From contig NZ_APND01000001.1 in NCBI RefSeq assembly GCF_040361215.1, positions 310,001-374,000 on the forward strand: a DNA stretch of 64,000 nt, in the 5' to 3' direction. Positions 57,026 through 64,000 of this stretch are shown here, piece by piece. The DNA comes from Salinisphaera dokdonensis (lineage in GTDB: Bacteria > Pseudomonadota > Gammaproteobacteria > Nevskiales > Salinisphaeraceae). Below the pieces are notes generated by a model that was not told where the DNA came from, did not search any database, and was given only the letters and a program-made list of their open reading frames with translations. How positions within the stretch are numbered: the first letter of the stretch is position 1; each line of letters begins with the position of its first letter. The position numbers were made by a program, and so were the translations under genes.

Positions 57026-57994
57026 TCAATCGATCAGCGCGGATTCGCGCAAATAGCTTAGCGCTTGTTTTATATCGGGTTTTTCGTCACTCACCAGCCA
57101 GTTAGCGCCCTCGATAGAGCGCAGCCAGGTCAATTGCCGCTTTGCAAGCTGGCGCGATGCAAATATCGCGCGCTCTACACCCTGTTCCAGCGTCAGTTGT
57201 CCGCTCATGACCTGCCATAGCTGACGATATCCGACCGCGCGGATCGCCGGTAATTCGAGGTCTAGATCGGGCCTGGCGTGGAGTTTTTCAACCTCTTCGT
57301 AAAATCCCTGTGACATCATCGATTTAAATCGAGACGCGATACGCTCGTGCAGCGTGCTGCGAGCCGTCGGCGCCACCACGAGCTTGGTAATAGACCACGG
57401 CAGCCGCGCAGCGTTCCGGGCGGCCTTATCGCGGGCATGCAGCACGCTCGGCGCTTCCCCACTGAGTGCATGGATCTCGAGTGCGCGCTGGATGCGCTGG
57501 GCATCGTTACGGTGAATACGCGCTGCGGTCGGCGCATCGATAGCCGCGAGGCGTTCATGCAGCGCGCCCCAACCCAGCGCCTCGGCCTCACGGGTCAGCT
57601 CTGCGCGCAGCCGCTCGTCACGACCCGGCATATCGCTCAGCCCGTGCTCGAGCGCGCGAAAATAAAGCGATGTGCCGCCGGTAAGCAGTGGCAGTTTTCC
57701 AGCCGCGTGGATGCGTTCGATTTCGGCAATCGCGTCGCGCCGGAAATCGGCCGCTGAATAAGGATCGGCGGGGTCGCGGATATCGACCAGCGCATGGGGC
57801 GCGCGCGCCAGCGTGTCGGCATCGGGCTTGGCGGTGCCGATATCCATGCCGCGGTAGACCATGGCGGAGTCGACCGACACGATCTCTGCGTTCAGCGTTT
57901 CCACGAGCTCGACGGCCAGCCCGGTCTTGCCGGATGCAGTCGGCCCGAGCAGGAACACGACACCAGGGCGCGCAACCACGCCAGCGCCGCTCAC
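57026..57994 (-). CDS. miaA: tRNA dimethylallyltransferase
   Basis: Transfers a dimethylallyl group to N6 of A37 in tRNAs reading UNN codons. P-loop LLGPTASGKTGLAVELVE, the catalytic Asp in VSVDSAMVYRGMDIGTAKP, GGTSLYFRALEHGLSDMP and the C-terminal FASRQLAKRQLTWLR. 322 residues. Overlaps mutL by four bases, standard order. Confidence 0.97.
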   Translation of the reverse strand: MSGAGVVARPGVVFLLGPTASGKTGLAVELVETLNAEIVSVDSAMVYRGMDIGTAKPDADTLARAPHALVDIRDPADPYSAADFRRDAIAEIERIHAAGKLPLLTGGTSLYFRALEHGLSDMPGRDERLRAELTREAEALGWGALHERLAAIDAPTAARIHRNDAQRIQRALEIHALSGEAPSVLHARDKAARNAARLPWSITKLVVAPTARSTLHERIASRFKSMMSQGFYEEVEKLHARPDLDLELPAIRAVGYRQLWQVMSGQLTLEQGVERAIFASRQLAKRQLTWLRSIEGANWLVSDEKPDIKQALSYLRESALID

Positions 57995-59835
57995 TTGCCG
58001 CGCATGAACAGGCGATCGAGCCCGCTCATGTCGACCTGCACCCAGCTCGGACGACCATGATTACAGTGGCCGGCGCGATCCGTGTGCTCCATATCGCGCA
58101 GCAGCGCGTTCATCTCGGTGAGCGTGAGCCGCCGGCCGGCTTTGACCGCCGCCTTGCAGCCCATATCGGCCAGCACGTCGTCGATCCGATCACGCACCGC
58201 CTGCGGGCCGCGCAACCCGTCGCCCAGATCGGCGACCATGTCGTAGGCGAGCGCAACGTAGTCTTCGTTGGCCAGCAGCGCGGGCACGCCGCGCAGCAGC
58301 GCCGTGGTGGGCCCGGCGCGAGTGATCTCCAACCCCACCGCTTCAAGGGCTTCCGCGTGGGTTTCCACGGCCGCCGCTTCCGCCTCGGCCAGCGACAACG
58401 TCTCCGGAACCAGCAGTCGCTTGCTTTGAATACGGCCGGCCGAATATTCCTGCTTGAGCTGCTCGTAGAGCACACGCTCGTGGGCCGCGTGCATGTCCAC
58501 CAGGATCAAGCCCTGACGATTCTGCGCGAGGATATAAATATCGTGCAGCTGCGCGAGCGCATAGCCGAGCGCGGGCGCATCTTCGGCGTCTGTCTGCGGC
58601 GTCGCCGGAGCAGCAGGCGCTTGCTCCGGGGTTTGCGATGCGCCCTCCATAGGCGCCGTCGGCATCTGAAACGCATAGGCCGCACGCGTCTGGGCGATAC
58701 CGGGCTGCTCTGCAGCGGCCGGACTGTCGAACAGCCTGGAAACAGGCCGGGGCGTGATCTCGCCGGACCCGCCTGCCGGCGCGACGGGCTCACTCACCGG
58801 CAGCTCGACTTCGCGTGCCGCATGCGGCTTGGCCTCGACGGCGGCGAGCGCGCGCCCCACGCTGCGGAACACGAAATCGTGCACCAGCCGCGATTCGCGG
58901 AAACGCACCTCGGCCTTGGCGGGATGCGCATTGACGTCGACTTGCCGCGGGTCGACGTCGAGATACAGCACATAGGCCGGATGACGCTGGTTATGCAGCA
59001 GATCGCGATACGCCAGCCGTACCCCGTGATTGAATACCTTGTCGCGGATCGGGCGATGGTTCACATAGCTGTACTGCCGATCGGCCTGGCCACGCGAGAA
59101 TCCGGGCGTGGCGATCCACCCGGACAGCCGCATGCCGGCGGCTTGCTCATCGACGGCCACGGCATGATCGCCAAACGCACCACCGATGAGCTTCTCCACG
59201 CGGGTCTGCATGGCGTCGAGGTCATCCGCCGGGGCAAGCCGCGAGACCTCGGTGCCGTCGTGGCGCAGCACGAAGCCGATATCGAAACGCGACAAGGCCA
59301 GCTGATTGAACGCTTTTCGAATGTGGGAGAATTCGGTGGCCGGCGCACGTAGAAACTTGCGCCGGGCTGGAATACGCGCGAACAGCTCGCGCACCTCTAC
59401 CCGTGTGCCCCGATCCAAGGCGGCAGGGCGGATCGTGTCGTTCTGGAGCTGCTGCTCACCCGGCGTCACCGCATAGGCTCGATCGGCTTCGAGCGCGCGC
59501 GATGTCAGCGTGAGCTGCGCCACCGACGCGATACTGGCGAGCGCTTCACCCCTAAAGCCAAGACTTGCCACGGCCTCCAGGGCGTCTAGGCTGTCGATCT
59601 TGCTCGTCGCATGGCGCGCGACCGCCAGCGGCAGCTCATCCCGGTCGATACCCCGGCCATCGTCGGCCACCAGTATTCGACGCAGTCCGCCATGCTCGAT
59701 ATCGACGTTGATCCAGCCCGCGCCGGCGTCGAGGCTGTTCTCCATGAGCTCCTTGACGATCGACGCCGGTCGCTCGACCACCTCGCCGGCGGCGATCTGG
59801 CTGATCAGTTGGTCATCAAGGAGACAGATCGTCAT
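57991..59835 (-). CDS. mutL: DNA mismatch repair protein MutL
   Basis: Mismatch-repair matchmaker ATPase: GHKL motifs QIAAGEVVERPASIVKELMENSLDAGA (in part), DDGRGIDRDELPLAVARHATSKI (in part) and GFRGEALASIASVAQL, Lys/Arg of the fold near LFARIPARRKFL. A proline/Ala-rich linker joins the C-terminal dimer domain. This keeps an endonuclease-type motif DMHAAHERVLYE around residue 445 (consensus DQHAx2Ex4E with Gln to Met), GCKAAVKAG and the late CNHGRP, so nicking activity is plausible. ATG 59835 yields 614 residues; further upstream codons are not family-like. Confidence 0.95.
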   Translation of the reverse strand: MTICLLDDQLISQIAAGEVVERPASIVKELMENSLDAGAGWINVDIEHGGLRRILVADDGRGIDRDELPLAVARHATSKIDSLDALEAVASLGFRGEALASIASVAQLTLTSRALEADRAYAVTPGEQQLQNDTIRPAALDRGTRVEVRELFARIPARRKFLRAPATEFSHIRKAFNQLALSRFDIGFVLRHDGTEVSRLAPADDLDAMQTRVEKLIGGAFGDHAVAVDEQAAGMRLSGWIATPGFSRGQADRQYSYVNHRPIRDKVFNHGVRLAYRDLLHNQRHPAYVLYLDVDPRQVDVNAHPAKAEVRFRESRLVHDFVFRSVGRALAAVEAKPHAAREVELPVSEPVAPAGGSGEITPRPVSRLFDSPAAAEQPGIAQTRAAYAFQMPTAPMEGASQTPEQAPAAPATPQTDAEDAPALGYALAQLHDIYILAQNRQGLILVDMHAAHERVLYEQLKQEYSAGRIQSKRLLVPETLSLAEAEAAAVETHAEALEAVGLEITRAGPTTALLRGVPALLANEDYVALAYDMVADLGDGLRGPQAVRDRIDDVLADMGCKAAVKAGRRLTLTEMNALLRDMEHTDRAGHCNHGRPSWVQVDMSGLDRLFMRGK

Positions 59836-60012
59836 GGCGATAGCACGGTCGTCGGTTCGGGCGGCGGCGAACGCGATAGTTTCCGGCAACTCGTCGACGT
59901 TGGCAAAGCGAGAGCGGCGACATCGACCACATGCTCGACGATGCAAAACCTCTGTATCCCGCGCCGAGCGCGCTGTAACCGCCTTTCACTGAACTGTCGC
60001 CTATTTTTAACT

Positions 60013-60053
60013 GATTCGTAATCTTGACTAATTCAAGTTTATCGCCAATTATG
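60013..60053 (+). promoter_or_regulatory. Promoter and overlapping palindromes of the fur-katA operon
   Basis: TTGACT (60024-60029) with a weak AATTAT-like -10 (60047-60052, 17-base spacer) predicts a start near 60059, only about three bases before the ATG at 60062, with no Shine-Dalgarno. A perfect CTTGA-N5-TCAAG palindrome (60023-60037) covers the -35 box, and GATT-N3-AATC (60013-60023) touches it. This AT-rich spot is a likely operator for the encoded Fur-type protein. Confidence 0.55.
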
Positions 60054-60061
60054 TTCGCGCC

Positions 60062-60514
60062 ATGAGTCAACAGACCACACCCATCGCCCAACAGCTGCGT
60101 GACCGCGGCCTGCGTGTCACCTCTGCCCGTTATGCCGTACTCGAATGGCTGGTCGTGCATCCGCACGCCACCGTTGAACAGGTGCATGACGGCGTCGGTC
60201 GCAAGATCGGATCGATCTCGAAGCAAGCCGTCTATGACGTGCTTGCCGCTTGTGTCGAAGCCGATCTCGTGCAGCAGATCAAGCCATCCGGTCATCCGGC
60301 TCGGTTTGAGCGGCGCACGGGCGATAACCACCATCACCTTGTCTGCCGCAGCTGCGGCCGCATCGAAGACGTCGATTGCGTGCTCGGAGAGAAGCCCTGT
60401 CTTACTCCGGGCCACGATCACGGCTTCGAGGTCGACGAGGCGGAGGTTATGTTCTGGGGGCTCTGCAAGTCCTGTCGGACGAGCAGCGTCGAGCCACAGG
60501 ACAACGGTTTGTAA
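60062..60514 (+). CDS. Fur-family transcriptional regulator (peroxide-type)
   Basis: 150-residue metal-dependent repressor. Winged-helix N-terminus (LRDRGLRVTSARYAVLEWLVVHPHATVEQVH, in part), recognition-helix region ISKQAVYDVLAACVEADLVQQI, then the dimer domain with the metal-binding HHHLVCRSCGRIEDVDC and a second CKSC, making a two-CxxC structural zinc site. Placed 56 bp before katA, as furA/perR regulators of catalase are. This favours a peroxide-sensing role, although Fur, PerR and Zur cannot be told apart safely by eye. Confidence 0.88.
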   Translation: MSQQTTPIAQQLRDRGLRVTSARYAVLEWLVVHPHATVEQVHDGVGRKIGSISKQAVYDVLAACVEADLVQQIKPSGHPARFERRTGDNHHHLVCRSCGRIEDVDCVLGEKPCLTPGHDHGFEVDEAEVMFWGLCKSCRTSSVEPQDNGL

Positions 60515-60570
60515 CCGACTCGAATAATGCGGCGACCACGTCGCGTGAACCACCACTGGAGGGTAGAACC

Positions 60571-62037
60571 TTGACAGACGATATCCAGAAAACGCATACG
60601 ACGACGGGCGGCGAGCCGTATCCGAGCGACGAGAATTCGCTCACGGTTGGCAGCGACGGCCCCATCGTTCTTCACGACCATTTCCTCATGGAGCAGATGG
60701 CGGCTTTCAACCGTGAAATGATTGCCGACCGTCAGCCCCACGCCAAGGGCGGCGGCGCCTTCGGTCACTTCGAAGTGACCGAAGACGTCAGCAAGTACAC
60801 CAAGGCCAAGTTCTTGCAGAAAGGCGTCAAGACCGACATGGTCGCGCGTTTTTCCACGGTGGCTGGCGAGTCCGGCAGCCCGGACACCTGGCGTGATCCG
60901 CGCGGCTTTGCGCTGAAGTTCTACACCGAGGAAGGCAACTTCGACATGGTGGGTAACAACACCCCCGTGTTCTTCGTGCGCGATCCGATGAAGTTCCAGC
61001 ACTTCATTCATTCGCAGAAGCGTCGTGCCGACAACGGCCTGCGCGACCACGACATGCAGTGGGACTTCTGGACGCAGTCGCCGGAATCCGCCCACCAGGT
61101 CACCTGGCTGATGGGCGATCGCGGCGTGCCCGCTACCTGGCGCCACATGAACGGCTATTCCAGCCATACCTACATGTGGGTCAACGCCGAAGGCGAGCGC
61201 TTCTGGGTCAAGTACCACTTCAAGACCGACCAGGGCATCAAGTGCATGACCCAGGAACAGGCCGATCAGATGGCCGGCAACGATGCCGACTATCATCGTC
61301 GCGACCTGTTCGAGGCGATCAAGCGTGGCGAGCATCCGACCTGGACCCTGCACGTGCAGGTCATGCCGTATGAAGATGCCAAAACCTATCGCATCAATCC
61401 GTTCGATCTGACCAAGGTCTGGCCGCACGAGGACTATCCGCTGATCAAGGTCGGCAAGATGACACTCGACGAGAATCCGGTCGACTTCCACACGCAGATC
61501 GAGCAGGCCGCGTTCGAGCCCAACAACATGGTGCCCGGCACCGGCGTGAGCCCGGACAAGATGCTGCTTGCCCGTACCATTTCCTATGCGGACGCCCATC
61601 GCGCCCGTCTGGGTGTGAACTACAAGCAGATCCCGGTCAACGTGCCGAAATCGCCGGTGAACAGCTATACCAAGGGCGGCGCGATGCGCGTGCAGAACGT
61701 CTCTGACCCGGTATACGCCCCCAACACCAAGGGCGGCGCTCACGCCAACCCCGGCATGTACCCGGCGAACAACGTCTGGGAAGCCGACGGAGAAATGGTT
61801 CGCGAAGCTTACAAGCTGCGCAAGGACGACGGCGACTTCAACCAGGCCAACGACCTGGTGAACAAGGTCATGAACGACGAAGAGCGTGATCGCCTCGTCA
61901 ACAACGTGTCCGGCCACCTGTCCGACGGTGTCGGCGAGGACGTGCTCCAGCGCGCGTTCGAGTACTGGCGCAATGTCGATGCCACCATCGGCGAGCGTAT
62001 CGAGAAGACCGTTCGGGAAAACCTGAAAGCGGCCTGA
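60571..62037 (+). CDS. katA: Heme catalase, small-subunit (clade 3) type
   Basis: Breaks hydrogen peroxide into water and oxygen. It has the catalytic His57 in RQPHAKGGGAFG, the distal Asn in DMVGNNTPVFFVRDP, FSTVAGESGSPDTWRDPRGFALKFYTEEGNFD (in part) and the proximal heme Tyr in RTISYADAHRARLGVNYKQIPVN. 488 residues from TTG 60571, which is preceded by GGAGG eight bases upstream; earlier in-frame codons overlap the regulator gene and are not family-like. Same transcript as the Fur-type gene, ending in a strong terminator. Confidence 0.96.
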   Translation: MTDDIQKTHTTTGGEPYPSDENSLTVGSDGPIVLHDHFLMEQMAAFNREMIADRQPHAKGGGAFGHFEVTEDVSKYTKAKFLQKGVKTDMVARFSTVAGESGSPDTWRDPRGFALKFYTEEGNFDMVGNNTPVFFVRDPMKFQHFIHSQKRRADNGLRDHDMQWDFWTQSPESAHQVTWLMGDRGVPATWRHMNGYSSHTYMWVNAEGERFWVKYHFKTDQGIKCMTQEQADQMAGNDADYHRRDLFEAIKRGEHPTWTLHVQVMPYEDAKTYRINPFDLTKVWPHEDYPLIKVGKMTLDENPVDFHTQIEQAAFEPNNMVPGTGVSPDKMLLARTISYADAHRARLGVNYKQIPVNVPKSPVNSYTKGGAMRVQNVSDPVYAPNTKGGAHANPGMYPANNVWEADGEMVREAYKLRKDDGDFNQANDLVNKVMNDEERDRLVNNVSGHLSDGVGEDVLQRAFEYWRNVDATIGERIEKTVRENLKAA

Positions 62038-62064
62038 TCGATCGGTCGTCAAACGACCGCAAAT

Positions 62065-62098
62065 AAAAGCGGCGTGTCTTCGGGCACGCCGCTTTTTT
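62065..62098 (+). terminator. Terminator of the fur-katA operon
   Basis: Stem AAAAGCGGCGTG (62065-62076) with CACGCCGCTTTT (62085-62096), extended inwards by a wobble and a C-G pair onto a TTCG tetraloop, followed by TTTTAT. Strong and also usable from the other strand (TTTTATTTG). Confidence 0.92.
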
Positions 62099-62126
62099 AT
62101 GTCTAAAGTATGGAACTTGATATGCC

Positions 62127-62192
62127 GGCGCGACTAAAGCGATGACCCGCGCAAGCCTGGGCTCTTAAAGCAGGCAGGCGATAGGTCGCGCC
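62127..62192. repeat. Interrupted palindrome downstream of katA
   Basis: Outer arms GGCGCGAC (62127-62134) and GTCGCGCC (62185-62192) enclose an inner GCCTG/CAGGC pair and AT-rich TCTTAAAG. It lies in the 200-bp gap between the katA terminator and the flavoprotein gene stop. Role unknown; it could be a weak terminator for the minus-strand gene. Confidence 0.35.
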
Positions 62193-62241
62193 GCTCACCT
62201 CGCGTTCGCGTCAGACGAACCGGTCGCGGCTGCGGTGTGGA

Positions 62242-63351
62242 TCAGCGACTGTCTGTATGGCGCTCGATCAGCGTCAGCCACTCGGCATCGCTGCGTCTGC
62301 GACGAGCCAAGAGCGCGTTACCGTGCCACCAGAACCGTCCGCGCCAGCCGATCGCGCTGCCGTCGCCGAGATCCACGATCTCGCCGCGTCCACCCGGCCG
62401 ATAGCTCTTGAAGGGTCGGCGTTGCGCCCCGGCGACGATATTACGCGCCAGGATTCTCCCCTGTTCGAGCGCATCGGACAATCGGAGCTCATTGCGCCCT
62501 GCCAATTCGGCGCAACCGCCGACGGCATAGATTCGCGTATCCGACAGCGCCTGCAAACGCCAATTGATCTTCAACCCGGCCGAGCTTGCCGGCAACCCGG
62601 CGGCATGGGCGAAGCGCGCCGCGCGCGCGCCCGCGGCAACCACCACATGATCGGCTGCGAAGCGGCGCCCATCGACACTGCACACAGCGCCTTCTGCAAC
62701 GCCTGTGATCGACGTATTCGAGATCAGCTCGACGCCACGCCGAATGTGCAAGCGCGCCACGCGGCGGTTCACCGCCGTCGGCGCTGCAGGCAGCGGCCTA
62801 GACCCCGGCAGAAACCAAGTGATCTGCAAGTCGTCGGCGCGGCGCCCCATGGCCAGGCCGGCGACAATCTCGGTCGCACGCGGGCCATCGCCCGTGACCG
62901 CAATCCGTTGCGGGCGCCCGCCTGTTGGGCGTTCGTCGAGCGCCTGTACAAACTGAACCAACTCGTAGGGCGCGCTCGCCTTCCATATCTGTACGCCGCT
63001 GGCGGCCGCATCGGTCTCGTCGAAGGGGATTTCGTAGCCCACATCCAGCGAGACCGTATCGAACTCGAGCATCTCGCCGGTCGCCAACCACAGGCGGCGA
63101 TGCCGGGCATCCAGCCCTATCGCCCGGTTCGCGCGATAACGTACACCCTGGGCTCGACAGAACGAATGCAACGGCAGACGCAGATCGACGCGGCCCAGAT
63201 CACCGCCAATCAGACGGGCCGGCGCGCCGCCATACCAGAAGCTGCCCGGGTCGACGAGTTCCACCTCGAAGCCGGCGTCCTGTAGACGCGACGCATGCTC
63301 GAGCAGTGCCACATGCGCATGCCCCGCTCCCACCAGCAGCAACGATCTCAT
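62242..63351 (-). CDS. Ndh/SelD-N-type FAD-dependent oxidoreductase
   Basis: 369-residue flavoprotein with two Rossmann folds: FAD site LLLVGAGHAHVALLEHASRLQDAG (in part) and later NAD(P)-like IAVTGDGPRATEIVAGLAMG, then IYAVGGCAELAGR (FAD tail). The GHAHV opening and the WYGGAPARLIGGD stretch resemble the NADH-dehydrogenase-like domain found alone or fused to selenophosphate synthase. No redox-active CxxC is present. ATG 63351 overlaps the stop of the upstream exporter gene (ATGA), so both are coupled. Substrate unknown; quinone or sulfur compounds are possible. Confidence 0.78.
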   Translation of the reverse strand: MRSLLLVGAGHAHVALLEHASRLQDAGFEVELVDPGSFWYGGAPARLIGGDLGRVDLRLPLHSFCRAQGVRYRANRAIGLDARHRRLWLATGEMLEFDTVSLDVGYEIPFDETDAAASGVQIWKASAPYELVQFVQALDERPTGGRPQRIAVTGDGPRATEIVAGLAMGRRADDLQITWFLPGSRPLPAAPTAVNRRVARLHIRRGVELISNTSITGVAEGAVCSVDGRRFAADHVVVAAGARAARFAHAAGLPASSAGLKINWRLQALSDTRIYAVGGCAELAGRNELRLSDALEQGRILARNIVAGAQRRPFKSYRPGGRGEIVDLGDGSAIGWRGRFWWHGNALLARRRRSDAEWLTLIERHTDSR

Positions 63352-64000
63352 GCGTCGGGCGTCGCCCCGCTCACGACCGCCACCCACAGGGCCAGCGCAA
63401 GAATGATCACGGCCACGCCCATCACCGTGTTACTGGAACGCAGGAGCGGCAGATGATGAACACGCCGAGCGATGCCCATGCCCGATACCGCACCAAGCAC
63501 GAACAGGCCAGCCACATAACCGGGAATTTCGGGGGCGAGCGCAAACTCGAAGCCGGCCCCGAGAATGGCAACGACGGCAACGGAGAAAGTGAGCGTACCC
63601 ACCACCAGATGCGCCTCGCCGGGCATCTGTCGATCGAGAATACGCCAGCCGATCCAGGACCCAGGCGCCGCACATAGTGCCGCCATGATTCCGCAGCCGG
63701 CACCGGAAAACAGCGTTGCGGCACGCTGCGTTGCGTTGAAGTGAAAGACCTGGGCTGACTCACCGAATGCACGCTTGGGCGCGTGCAGCAGGCTGGCGGG
63801 CGGTGGCGCGGTGCGATGTCGATAGGCGCGCCCGGCGCTCAGCAGCAGCGGGCCGAACACGATTGCGGCCACCAGAAATAGCGTGGACAGAATCGTGTCC
63901 GAGACGAACTGCGCCAGCCACCCGGCGATCAGTACCATCGGCACACCGCCGACGATCAGCCATGTGGCATGCGTGATACTGCATTGGCGAGCGCGAACCG
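63348..64000 (-). CDS. TauE/SafE (TSUP) family exporter, 5' end beyond the window
   Basis: The frame stays open to the window edge (reading HATWLIVGGVPMVLIAGWLAQ at the left of the visible protein), so the start is outside; a GTG at 63944 is only an internal candidate. About six hydrophobic helices and the loop GAGCGIMAALCAAPGSWIGWRI fit the TSUP/TauE-SafE family, which exports sulfite, sulfoacetate or related anions. Coupled by a four-base overlap to the flavoprotein gene. Substrate not predictable. Confidence 0.75.
   Translation of the reverse strand, partial: VRARQCSITHATWLIVGGVPMVLIAGWLAQFVSDTILSTLFLVAAIVFGPLLLSAGRAYRHRTAPPPASLLHAPKRAFGESAQVFHFNATQRAATLFSGAGCGIMAALCAAPGSWIGWRILDRQMPGEAHLVVGTLTFSVAVVAILGAGFEFALAPEIPGYVAGLFVLGAVSGMGIARRVHHLPLLRSSNTVMGVAVIILALALWVAVVSGATPDA

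Overview
The window reads as one continuous, GC-rich chromosomal segment of a gammaproteobacterium. The gene orders mutL-miaA-hfq-hflX-hflK-hflC-DUF2065-hisZ-purA, rpsP-rimM-trmD-rplS next to ffh, and rpsF-rpsR-rplI-dnaB-alr are typical of that class. Acidic, Ala-rich tails on ribosomal proteins S16 and L9, an ergothioneine gene cluster and a large set of peroxide/thiol defence genes would suit a halotolerant marine lineage such as Salinisphaera. That genus is an inference from style, not a database match. No prophage, CRISPR array or full-length insertion sequence was seen.

Layout. 1-7917: the end of a K+/H+ antiporter gene, a DUF1249 gene, divergent ppsR/ppsA, a two-domain rhodanese, a DMT exporter and a metallo-beta-lactamase-fold lipoprotein. 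7915-8211: a 297-bp MITE-like element lying exactly between two convergent genes. 8209-14647 (minus): a GGDEF/EAL protein, a CinA-type protein, an isocitrate dehydrogenase fused to a CBS pair, grxD and hyuB. 14737-17631 (plus): superoxide dismutase and argD-argF. 17682-21596: divergent egtD / egtC-egtB, then nadC. 21650-28366: a cystathionine-lyase-like enzyme, a glycerophosphodiesterase, a xi-class GST, sppA, trxB and a catalytically dead NlpC/P60-like lipoprotein.

28474-32228 (minus): ffh, then rpsP-rimM-trmD-rplS. 32377-38219: a YpjD-type membrane protein, a CorC-type protein, radA, an alpha/beta hydrolase and alr. 38251-44983 (minus): dnaB, rplI, rpsR, rpsF, rlmB, an OmpA-type lipoprotein and rnr. 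45082-45168 is tRNA-Leu(CAG) with a strong promoter. 45317-49614 is the aapJQMP amino-acid ABC operon with a good sigma-54 promoter. 50033-59835 is the purA...mutL supercluster. 60013-62098 is a Fur-family regulator plus catalase operon. 62242-64000 is an Ndh/SelD-type flavoprotein and the 3' part of a TauE/SafE exporter gene cut by the window edge.

Working together, superoxide dismutase, catalase under a Fur-type regulator, trxB, grxD, the xi-GST and EgtBCD form a dispersed oxidative/thiol defence set. PpsA/PpsR and the CBS-fused isocitrate dehydrogenase sit at carbon-flux branch points.

Most unusual: (1) a roughly 260-nt hflK leader with its own promoter, in which a 21-bp long-range inverted repeat covers the hflK ribosome-binding site; (2) the isocitrate dehydrogenase-CBS fusion; (3) the MITE-like element whose insertion rebuilt both flanking stop codons; (4) the NlpC/P60 pseudoenzyme; (5) the sigma-54/NtrC-like control region of aapJQMP.
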